A DNA stretch of 9,321 bases, taken from contig DATKDQ010000362.1 in the NCBI GenBank assembly GCA_035544635.1, positions 1 through 9,321 of the forward strand, given 5' to 3'. Below the pieces are notes generated by a model, which saw nothing but the letters and a program-made list of their open reading frames with translations, had not been told where the DNA came from and made no database searches. Numbering within the stretch: the stretch's first letter is position 1; each line of letters starts with the position of its first letter. A program made the translations under genes and the position numbers. The stretch comes from DATAFT01 sp035544635. GTDB lineage: Bacteria > Acidobacteriota > Thermoanaerobaculia > Multivoradales > Multivoraceae. Of this stretch, positions 1-6,451 are shown piece after piece.

Positions 1-587
1 GCCGTCTCGTGGATGTCGAGCTTCGCCATGATCCGCGACCGGTGGGACTCGGCTGTCTTTACGCTGATTCCGAGGACGGCAGCCACTTCCTTCGTGGTCT
101 TGCCCTCGGCGACCAGTTGCAGCACCTCGCGTTCGCGCGGCGTCAGACCGTCGATCGACGGGTCGGTTCCGTCCAGATACGCGCGCACCGCCTCGCGCGA
201 CACGCCGGGACTCATGTACACCGCTCCCAGCGACACCTCCCGGATCGCCTTCACCAGATCGTCGGCCGCCTTGGTCTTGACCACGTAGCCCGTGACGCCG
301 GCGCGCAGCGCCTCGACCACGTACTGATTCTCCTCGTGAACGGTGAGCAGGGTGGTCTTGGTGCGCGGCGACACGCGACGGATCTCGCGTGCAGCGTCGA
401 TGCCGTTGAGGAGCGGCATCGCGATGTCGAGCACCGCGACGTCGGGCTTGAGCCTCCCGGCGAGCTTGACCGCCTCTCTGCCGTCCATTGCCTCGGCGAC
501 GACGTCGAACCCCTCCCGCTCGAGCACGGCCCGGATCCCTTGGCGCACCATCAGGTGATCGTCGGCGAGCAGAATTCGGATCCGCAT
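1..587 (-). CDS. NarL/LuxR-type response regulator, 3' end cut by window edge
   Basis: This gene encodes a cytoplasmic two-component response regulator that binds DNA when phosphorylated. The first 195 residues are visible and the reading frame runs off the left edge with no stop. The receiver domain (about residues 1-120) has every key residue: the acidic pair D9/D10, phospho-acceptor D54 followed by a MP motif, T82 and K104. A GerE/LuxR-type helix-turn-helix begins near residue 147 with L-T-P-R-E-R-E-V and continues through T-T-K-E-V-A and V-K-T-A-E-S-H-R; only its last helix and tail are missing. The ATG at 587 is chosen because the protein starts right at the first receiver strand and GAGGAA lies 7 nt upstream, inside the last codons of the preceding ORF, which suggests translational coupling. 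It is closely related to the regulator at 5450-6082, with the same residue numbering through the receiver. Its target is unknown. Confidence 0.93.
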   Translation of the reverse strand, partial: MRIRILLADDHLMVRQGIRAVLEREGFDVVAEAMDGREAVKLAGRLKPDVAVLDIAMPLLNGIDAAREIRRVSPRTKTTLLTVHEENQYVVEALRAGVTGYVVKTKAADDLVKAIREVSLGAVYMSPGVSREAVRAYLDGTDPSIDGLTPREREVLQLVAEGKTTKEVAAVLGISVKTAESHRSRIMAKLDIHET

Positions 588-591
588 GGCT

Positions 592-882
592 TCATTCCTC
601 CGTCGGGATCACGATCACGAGATCGGTGCCGCGGCCGGGACCGGTATCGAGCCGCAGCTCGCCAGCCTCCTGCAGCGTCCTTTCGCAGCCATCGCCGCCG
701 TCCAGGCGGGGCGGCGCCACGGGGAGGACGCCGATCACCCTCGCGCATCGCGACAGTATCTCCCGATCGGGCTCCGGCGCCATCTCCATCGACTGGGAAC
801 TGCCACAGCTCGCCCGCCAGAGCGTACGTCGGCTGTCGCGCCGGCGGCGCGGCGGTGCCCGACGACCCTCGGCGAGGGGCAT
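592..882 (-). pseudogene. possible histidine kinase remnant (C-terminal ATPase tail only)
   Basis: This is a 96-residue frame ending 4 nt before the ATG of the downstream response regulator, which is the usual kinase-regulator order. Residues 74-96 (G-E-L-R-L-D-T-G-P-G-R-G-T-D-L-V-I-V-I-P) resemble the last strand region of HATPase_c domains, including the G-x-G-T box. The rest does not match a kinase: there is no H-box, N-box or D-x-G-x-G motif, and residues 1-65 are Arg/Pro-rich like random GC-rich coding. The simplest reading is the surviving 3' end of a decayed or deleted sensor kinase gene. The ATG at 882 has GGAG 8 nt upstream, so a short protein could still be made, perhaps only to couple translation to the regulator. 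It could also be a novel small protein or chance. The assignment rests on about 25 residues and is tentative. Confidence 0.4.
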
Positions 883-985
883 TCGAGTAACTCCGAGACA
901 TCGATGCTAACACGCGCTTCTCGACGGTCGGGGGGTTGCGCCGCGAATCGAGCCCCAGTCTTCGCCGAATCGCGTTGACCGGCAC

Positions 986-999
986 CGGGTGATCACCCG
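986..999. promoter_or_regulatory. perfect 14-bp palindrome, candidate operator
   Basis: CGGGTGATCACCCG equals its own reverse complement. It lies in the divergent intergenic region, 104 bp from the ATG of the kinase-remnant ORF and 281 bp from the GTG of the exported-protein gene. An uninterrupted palindrome of this length is typical of a homodimer binding site. Which protein binds it is unknown; the NarL-type regulators encoded on both sides of the cluster are candidates by inference only. Confidence 0.4.
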
Positions 1000-1116
1000 A
1001 GGGCCGTCCCCAACTACTCTTTCGGTCTCGTACCCCCTTTTCGCCTGCCTCGTATCCGGACGGGCCAGCCCAGCCGCGGGGCAGCGTGCAACCCCCTCCG
1101 GTGGGCACCCGAGGGC
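989..1116 (+). repeat. 16-bp direct repeat pair, 112 bp apart
   Basis: GTGATCACCCGAGGGC at 989-1004 and GTGGGCACCCGAGGGC at 1101-1116 match at 14 of 16 positions, including an uninterrupted 11-bp core, CACCCGAGGGC. The first copy overlaps the right half of the perfect palindrome. Two such sites in one non-coding region suggest paired operator or activator sites for the exported-protein gene, but GC-rich chance similarity cannot be excluded. Confidence 0.4.
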
Positions 1117-1265
1117 GTTCTCAACCTTCTCCTTAGGACCTTTTCGCGCCCTTTACCCTCCTCGAGTGAAACACTTCATAGTAAAAGCCCTTAATCCCCC
1201 CTAGGGTAGCCGCCTGCAGCAGCCCTCCGACAGGCGATCCGGGGGGCTCCCTCGCTCCAGCTGCG

Positions 1266-1272
1266 AAAGGAG
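1266..1272 (+). promoter_or_regulatory. ribosome binding site for the exported propeller protein
   Basis: AAAGGAG is followed after 8 nt by GTG. It decides the GTG start at 1281, since the resulting protein begins directly with a well-formed signal peptide. Confidence 0.8.
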
Positions 1273-1280
1273 ACCACATC

Positions 1281-3410
1281 GTGTGCAGGCTTTACTTCCG
1301 TTGCGCTCTGTCGATCCTCGTCGGGGCCCTGGCGGGCGGGACCGCGGCCTCGGCCTATCTCACCGATACGGCGCCTCACGCCGCTCCCGACTACGACACG
1401 TTCAATCCTCCCGCGAAGGGTCAGTCCTGGGCGGACCCGGTGTACGGCACGCAGATCAAGCGACTCTCCGACGCGACCCACACCGGAGACGACGCCAGCG
1501 GCGGCAGCCTGACTTGGATCCTGAACGAGTACGCGACCATGACCGCGTTCAACCACGACAACTCTCGGCTCATCCTCCTGCACAACAGCTACTTCGGCCT
1601 CTACGACGGCGCCGGCACCTTCCTCCGGAACCTCCCGTTCGAGATCCACGCCGGGTCGGAGCCGCGCTGGTCGCGCACCAACCGCAACGTCATCTACTAC
1701 ATCAACAGCAACCGTCTGAAGCAGTACGACGTCTCGAACGGCGCCATGTCGGTGGTGCACACCTTCAGCGAGTACGGCTCCATTTCGGGCCGCGGCGAGT
1801 CAGACATCTGCTTCGATGGCAACCACTTCGTGCTGGTCGGAGACGGCCGATACATCTTCGTGTACACCATCTCCACCGATAGCAAAGGCCCGGTGCTCGA
1901 CACCAGCGGCCGCTCCTTCGACAGCGTGTACATGACGCCCGACGACAACGTCACGGTGACCTGGAATCAGGCCGGAAGCTCGCGCTACAACGGCGTCGAG
2001 CTGTTCGACCGCAACCTGGTCTTCCGCCGGCAGGTGATGCTCTCGGGCGGCCACATGGACGTCACGCGCGACGCCACGGGAGCGGAGGTCATGGTGTGGA
2101 CCAACTCCAACGATCCGTCACCGATCCCCTGCAGCAACGGGATCGTAAAGGTGCGCCTCTCCGACGGACAGCAGACCTGCCTGCGCACCCTCGACTGGAG
2201 CCTGGCCCCCCACATCTCCTGCCCCGACGCGGCCGGCTGGTGCATCGTCGGAACCTACGCGCCGAGCGAGCCCAGCCCGACCAGCTGGCCGGCATACACC
2301 AACGAGATCCTGCAGGTGATGCTCGACGGCAGCGAGGTGCGGCGGCTCGCCCATCATCGCAGCCGGCGGCACAACGACTACAACTATCAGCCGAAGGCGA
2401 CCGTCAGCCGCGACGGCAGCCGCTTCGTCTTCGCCAGCAATCACAACCTCCAGAACATCCTCGGCTACCCCTCCAACTACTCGGATGCGTTCCTGATCTC
2501 CGTCGACGGGTCGACCGGCGGCACCGGCGACTCCGGCGGCACCGGCGACACCACGACCGGAGCCACCACGCGCGTCGAGGAGAACGGCGCCGGCGTTACC
2601 CGGAGCGCCGGTCACTGGTATGCCAACACACACACCAGCCACAGCGGTGGCAGCGCCATCCTCGCAATGGATGCCGGTGCATGGGTGCAGTTCGCGTTCA
2701 ATGGCGTCGGGGCGAAGTGGATCGGCTACAAGGACCAGTGGGCGGGCATCGCTCGCGTGTACGTCGACGGCGTCCTGAAGGGCACTCTCGACACCTACGG
2801 AACCGGCGAGGCGCAGCAGGTGATGTACACCGTCGACAACCTGGCCGACGGCAGCCACACCCTCATGGTCGAGGTCGCCGGGTCGATCGGACCGCAGTCC
2901 TCGGGCGCCTGGGTGTGGGTCGACGCGTTCGAGTCGGTGGCGGCCGCCACCGGCACCAACGGGACCGGGGACAGCGGTGACACCGGAGGGACCGACGACA
3001 CCGCCGACACGACACCCGTCCCCTCGGGCTGGACGCGCTTCCAGCAGGACGCCGCCGGTTCGACCTACAAGGGCACCTGGTACGACAACGTGCACGCGGC
3101 GCACAGCGACGGCAGCGCCGTCCTCGCCATGCTCGCGGGCGACAGCGCGGTCTACAAGTTCACGGGGACCGGCGTGCGCTGGATCGGCTACCGCGACCAG
3201 TGGGCGGGCATCGCCCAGGTCTACATCGACGGCAAGCTGGTCAAGAAGGTCGACACCTACCTATCGAGCGGGAAGGCCCAACAGGTCCTCTACTCGGTCG
3301 AGGGGCTCGCCAACGAGGCGCACACCCTGAGGATCTACGTCACCGGCAAGAAGAATCGCCGCTCGAGCGGCTCCTGGATATGGGTCGACGCCTTCGAGGT
3401 CAAGAACTGA
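1281..3410 (+). CDS. exported beta-propeller protein with two C-terminal jelly-roll-like modules
   Basis: The product is a 709-residue protein predicted to be secreted or surface-exposed. Residues 1-25 form a signal peptide (Arg near the N terminus, a hydrophobic run, then A-S-A before Y26) with no lipobox. Residues about 40-408 look like a WD40/TolB-like propeller: repeated strand-turn patterns, S-R-D-G-S near 380, G-E-S-D-I-C-F-D-G from about 172, H-H-R-S-R at 358-362, and several cysteines consistent with disulfides outside the cytoplasm. A Gly/Thr/Asp linker (409-430) leads to a first module (431-553). A second such linker (554-582) leads to a second module (583-709). Both modules share W-I-G-Y-[KR]-D-Q-W-A-G-I-A (at 480 and 634) and end in W-V-D-A-F-E, a pattern seen in jelly-roll-like appendages of secreted bacterial proteins, often presumed glycan-binding. 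No catalytic residues are evident. The start is supported by a good ribosome binding site and the stop by an adjacent terminator, so it is probably monocistronic. Its ligand is unknown. Confidence 0.92.
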   Translation: MCRLYFRCALSILVGALAGGTAASAYLTDTAPHAAPDYDTFNPPAKGQSWADPVYGTQIKRLSDATHTGDDASGGSLTWILNEYATMTAFNHDNSRLILLHNSYFGLYDGAGTFLRNLPFEIHAGSEPRWSRTNRNVIYYINSNRLKQYDVSNGAMSVVHTFSEYGSISGRGESDICFDGNHFVLVGDGRYIFVYTISTDSKGPVLDTSGRSFDSVYMTPDDNVTVTWNQAGSSRYNGVELFDRNLVFRRQVMLSGGHMDVTRDATGAEVMVWTNSNDPSPIPCSNGIVKVRLSDGQQTCLRTLDWSLAPHISCPDAAGWCIVGTYAPSEPSPTSWPAYTNEILQVMLDGSEVRRLAHHRSRRHNDYNYQPKATVSRDGSRFVFASNHNLQNILGYPSNYSDAFLISVDGSTGGTGDSGGTGDTTTGATTRVEENGAGVTRSAGHWYANTHTSHSGGSAILAMDAGAWVQFAFNGVGAKWIGYKDQWAGIARVYVDGVLKGTLDTYGTGEAQQVMYTVDNLADGSHTLMVEVAGSIGPQSSGAWVWVDAFESVAAATGTNGTGDSGDTGGTDDTADTTPVPSGWTRFQQDAAGSTYKGTWYDNVHAAHSDGSAVLAMLAGDSAVYKFTGTGVRWIGYRDQWAGIAQVYIDGKLVKKVDTYLSSGKAQQVLYSVEGLANEAHTLRIYVTGKKNRRSSGSWIWVDAFEVKN
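2514..2549 (+). repeat. 18-bp tandem repeat coding for the first linker
   Basis: Two consecutive 18-bp units (2514-2531 and 2532-2549) differ only at their first base and encode repeated G-G-T-G-D. They build part of the flexible linker between the propeller and the first jelly-roll-like module. Such in-frame units can expand or contract by slippage and so change linker length. Confidence 0.7.
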
Positions 3411-3458
3411 CTTCGTCGTAACACCTGCCCCCCGCTTCGTCAGCTCGCGGACGGGGTC

Positions 3459-3498
3459 GGCCTCCTCGGAGCCAGGAGCTCCGAGGAGGCCTTTCTTT

Positions 3499-3499
<1 letters not shown>
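3459..3499 (+). terminator. strong intrinsic terminator after the exported-protein gene
   Basis: A perfect 14-bp stem (3459-3472 pairing with 3478-3491) encloses a 5-nt loop and is followed by TTTCTTTT. It begins 49 bp after the TGA of the plus-strand gene and so ends its transcript. The T tract touches the stop codon of the convergent minus-strand activator gene. There is no matching T tract on the other side, so strong termination is expected only for plus-strand transcription. Confidence 0.88.
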
Positions 3500-4554
<1,055 letters not shown>

Positions 4555-4559
4555 GATCC

Positions 4560-4566
4560 CCTCCTT
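4560..4566 (-). promoter_or_regulatory. ribosome binding site fixing the GTG start of the sigma-54 activator
   Basis: On the minus strand AAGGAGG is followed after 5 nt by GTG at 4554. The in-frame ATG at 4533 has no such element upstream, so the GTG start adds seven residues. Confidence 0.8.
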
Positions 4567-4580
4567 TTCCCGTCTCCGTG

Positions 4581-4611
4581 GTTACACGCGTCGAGCGATC
4601 TCTACTGTCAA
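4581..4611 (-). promoter_or_regulatory. possible sigma-70-type promoter for the sigma-54 activator
   Basis: A perfect TTGACA (4611-4606, minus strand) is followed after 19 nt by TGTAAC (4586-4581), which matches four of six bases of the -10 consensus. It lies just upstream of the activator's ribosome binding site. The spacer is longer than the usual 17 nt, so this is a weak call. If real, the activator can be transcribed independently of the OmpR-type gene upstream. Confidence 0.3.
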
Positions 4612-4692
4612 GGCGGACTGTAGACGCGGCGCCTAGCCACGAGTATCCAGGAAAGTACCGTCCTAGAGAGTCGGAACCCCATATCTGGGATT

Positions 4693-4707
4693 CAGGTATT
4701 CCCTGAG
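4693..4707. repeat. interrupted inverted repeat, copy A
   Basis: CAGGTATTCCCTGAG carries inverted arms (TCAGG and CCTGA, counting the T at 4692) around a 5-nt centre. It lies just past the stop codon of the OmpR-type gene and upstream of the sigma-54 activator. It matches the element at 6104-6118 at 12 of 15 positions. This may be a regulator site shared by the two transcripts; function is unproven. Confidence 0.3.
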
Positions 4708-4712
4708 TGGGA

Positions 4713-5441
4713 CTACGGTTTCTCTCCTACCACGATCCATTCGGGTACGAGGTCGAAGCGATATCCGACCTCGCGCACGGTGATGATGCGGCGTCCCTCG
4801 GAGCCGAGCTTGCGCCGCAGCCGGCTGATGTGCACGTCCATGCGCCGCGATCCCGGCTCGCGGTCCACCTCGGACTCCGCCGTCCGGTCCGCCAGGTCTT
4901 CCCGGGAGAGGGTCTCCCCCCTCGCGATCAGGAGCGCCTGCAGGAGCTCGAACTCCTTGCCGGTGAGCCGCACTGGAGAGCCGGCGACCGTGACAGCGCG
5001 GCGAGAGAGCTCCATCATGATGCCCCCCGCCCGCACCACGGTTGCGGGCTCGCGCACCGCGGCCCGCTGCAGCAGCGCCGCCGTGCGCAACGCAACCTCG
5101 CCCGGGCTCGCCGAGCGCATGACGAAGTCCTCGACCTCGACCACGAAGTCGGCAAGCTGCTCGACGCTCCCCTCGGTCTCGACCAGGAGGAGCGCGGCGA
5201 GGCGCGCGGTCTCCGGATCGTCGCGGATGTCGCGGCGAACCGCGACGCCGGCCTGGTCCGACAGGTCGATGACGATGACGTCGGGATGTGCGTCTTTGAC
5301 GGTCTGCAGGGCTTCGCTGCGACCGTGAGCCTCCACCACCGCGAACCCGTGCGAGGACAGGCTCACACCGAGCTCGTTGGCGAGCTCAGGGTCGGGCTCG
5401 ACGAGAACGACTTCCCACCGGTGCCGGCTAGTATCCATCAT
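4713..5441 (-). CDS. OmpR/PhoB-type winged-helix regulator with degenerate receiver
   Basis: This 242-residue cytoplasmic DNA-binding protein has a receiver-like domain (about 10-125) and a winged-helix effector domain (about 138-235). The effector domain is typical: L-T-G-K-E-F-E-L-L, S-R-E-D-L, D-V-H-I-S-R-L-R-R-K-L and the wing motif V-G-Y-R-F. The receiver is not. The acidic pair reads E15-P16 instead of two acidic residues, the usual M-P after the phospho-acceptor position (D59) is absent, and the conserved lysine is R109 in a F-V-M-R-S-A-S-P context. Canonical phosphorylation is therefore doubtful and the protein may act without it. The gene starts 8 bp after the stop of the NarL-type regulator, so the two are probably co-transcribed. 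GGAG directly abuts the first ATG (5441), so the second ATG (5438) may be used instead. No kinase lies nearby and the target is unknown. Confidence 0.9.
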   Translation of the reverse strand: MMDTSRHRWEVVLVEPDPELANELGVSLSSHGFAVVEAHGRSEALQTVKDAHPDVIVIDLSDQAGVAVRRDIRDDPETARLAALLLVETEGSVEQLADFVVEVEDFVMRSASPGEVALRTAALLQRAAVREPATVVRAGGIMMELSRRAVTVAGSPVRLTGKEFELLQALLIARGETLSREDLADRTAESEVDREPGSRRMDVHISRLRRKLGSEGRRIITVREVGYRFDLVPEWIVVGEKP

Positions 5442-5449
5442 CTCCGGAG

Positions 5450-6082
5450 CTACGGCTGCACCAGTCCCTGTCGCACCGCATAGCGCACCAGACTCGCCGT
5501 CTCGTGCACGTCGAGCTTGCGCATGCTGTTGATGCGATGCGCCTCGGCTGTCTTCACCGAGATGCCCAGGACGGAGGCCACCTCCTTGGTGGTGAGGCCC
5601 TCCGCGATGAGCTGAACCACCTCGCGCTCGCGCGGCGACAGCGGATCGGCTTCAGCCTCGGCGCGGCCGAGCGACAGATCGACCGCGAGCTCCGAGACCT
5701 TCGGGCTCAGATAGACGGCGCCGTTGTGCACCTCACGGATGGCCTGGATCAGATCGCGTGCACCCTGCGACTTGAGGACGTAACCGCGGATCCCGGCGCG
5801 CAGCGCCTGGACCACGTACTGTCGCTCGGAGTACATCGTCACCAGGATCGATTTGGTGCGAGGCGACGCCCGCTGGATCTGGCGCGCCGCGTCGATGCCG
5901 TTGAGACCCGGCATCACCATGTCCAGCACGGCGATCTCGGGGTTGAGCTCCTGCACCAGGCGAACGGCGGTTCGGCCGTCCGAAGCCTCACCCACCACCT
6001 CGAAGCCTTCGTGCTCGAGCAGAGAGATCAGGGATTGCCGTACCAGTTGATGATCGTCGGCCAGAAGCAGCGTGATTGCCAT
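5450..6082 (-). CDS. NarL/LuxR-type response regulator
   Basis: This complete 210-residue response regulator has a receiver (about 1-120) with D9/D10, phospho-acceptor D54 followed by V-M-P, T82 and K104, so it should be phosphorylatable. The linker is followed by a GerE/LuxR-type helix-turn-helix from about residue 147 (L-S-P-R-E-R-E-V, T-T-K-E-V-A, V-K-T-A-E-A-H-R, M-R-K-L). It is a clear paralogue of the regulator at 1-587: receiver residues fall at the same positions, and stretches such as L-N-G-I-D-A-A-R and G-I-S-V-K-T-A-E are identical. The ATG at 6082 follows a GGAGGGAG element at 5 nt. It is the first gene of a two-gene unit with the OmpR-type regulator. No cognate kinase is encoded in the window. 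The leader contains two short inverted-repeat elements that resemble sites elsewhere in the cluster. Confidence 0.94.
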   Translation of the reverse strand: MAITLLLADDHQLVRQSLISLLEHEGFEVVGEASDGRTAVRLVQELNPEIAVLDMVMPGLNGIDAARQIQRASPRTKSILVTMYSERQYVVQALRAGIRGYVLKSQGARDLIQAIREVHNGAVYLSPKVSELAVDLSLGRAEAEADPLSPREREVVQLIAEGLTTKEVASVLGISVKTAEAHRINSMRKLDVHETASLVRYAVRQGLVQP

Positions 6083-6103
6083 TGAGTCTCCCTCCGGGCT
6101 CTC

Positions 6104-6118
6104 CAGGATTCCCCTGAG
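6104..6118. repeat. interrupted inverted repeat, copy B
   Basis: CAGGATTCCCCTGAG has arms CAGG and CCTG around a 5-nt centre. It lies 22-36 nt upstream of the ATG of the NarL-type regulator. It matches 12 of 15 positions of the element at 4693-4707. Being so close to the start, it could act as a DNA site or as a small hairpin in the leader RNA. Confidence 0.3.
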
Positions 6119-6137
6119 GTGCAGAATTCATGCCTGT

Positions 6138-6151
6138 CGGGTGACCACACG
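6138..6151. promoter_or_regulatory. imperfect copy of the intergenic palindrome
   Basis: CGGGTGACCACACG matches the perfect palindrome at 986-999 at 12 of 14 positions and lies 56 bp upstream of the NarL-type regulator start. If one protein binds both, the exported-protein gene and this regulator pair would share control. Two mismatches in a GC-rich setting keep this tentative. Confidence 0.28.
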
Positions 6152-6451
6152 CCTGCGCCGTCGATGCTCCGTCCCGGTGCCCGGCCTCGCCCTCCACCCG
6201 CAGAGGCCCACGGGCAGGGTCTCTCCCCCGTCCTCGCCCGGCCGCGCCGAACCGGCAGCTCGGGACCGGCGCCGACCGCCAACTGTGGCATCTCGCTTCC
6301 ACTCGGGAGGCGGGTCGAGCCTTCCGCTCGCGGGCTCGCTCGAGGAGCGGGGCGCTCGGGCGGCCATGATCGGCGAGTCCGGGAGCGCCACCGACCGAGG
6401 CAGTCGCCACGATCGGGAATCCTTCGACCTTACACCAGGAGTGCCGGCCTG

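Larger units (their letters stand above)
883..1280. other. gene-free divergent intergenic region
   Basis: This 398-bp stretch lies between the minus-strand regulator unit and the plus-strand exported-protein gene. No frame in it has plausible protein content. It holds a perfect 14-bp palindrome, a second copy of an 11-bp sequence that overlaps the palindrome, and an AT-richer patch around 1166-1196 where a promoter for the downstream gene might lie. No sigma-70 pair of boxes with good spacing could be identified. CGCCTG at 1211-1216 can pair with CAGGCG at 1231-1236, but the 14-nt loop makes this weak. No recognised riboswitch was seen. Confidence 0.6.
6083..6451. other. gene-free region between the oxidoreductase pair and the regulator pair
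   Basis: This 369-bp gap has frames open on both strands, but their translations are Arg/Pro/Gly-rich and show no family motifs, as expected from GC-rich non-coding DNA. No T-tract terminator follows the oxidoreductase gene, so readthrough into the regulators is possible. The promoter-proximal part holds the two short inverted-repeat elements listed separately. No convincing -35/-10 pair was found for the NarL-type gene. Confidence 0.6.

Noticed and set aside
9..910. Plus-strand open frames of 293 and 140 codons at the left end
   Set aside because: They are antisense to the NarL-type regulator, and their translations show no domain.
1102..1117. Possible sigma-54 promoter upstream of the exported-protein gene
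   Set aside because: GG-N10-GC spacing is present (GG at 1103-1104, GC at 1115-1116), but the -24 box reads TGGGCA and the -12 box lacks the TT before GC. This is too weak to call, though the neighbouring sigma-54 activator makes it worth remembering.
1152..1182. Possible sigma-70 promoter TTTACC with CATAGT
   Set aside because: Each box matches only four of six bases and the spacer is 19 nt. The patch is AT-richer than its surroundings, but the evidence is not enough for a call.
2118..3104. Minus-strand open frame of 328 codons
   Set aside because: It is antisense to the exported propeller gene, which has a signal peptide, repeats and a terminator. The antisense frame has no recognisable domain.
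4707..5483. Plus-strand open frame of 258 codons
   Set aside because: It is antisense to the OmpR-type regulator and has no family signature.
6330..6345. Small hairpin CGCTC-GAG-GAGCG between the oxidoreductase and regulator genes
   Set aside because: The 5-bp stem has no T tract and is expected by chance at this GC content, so it is not called a terminator.
6428..6445. Possible sigma-54 promoter on the minus strand before the NarL/OmpR pair
   Set aside because: CGGCAC is followed at the right distance by GT rather than the near-invariant GC, so the -12 element fails.
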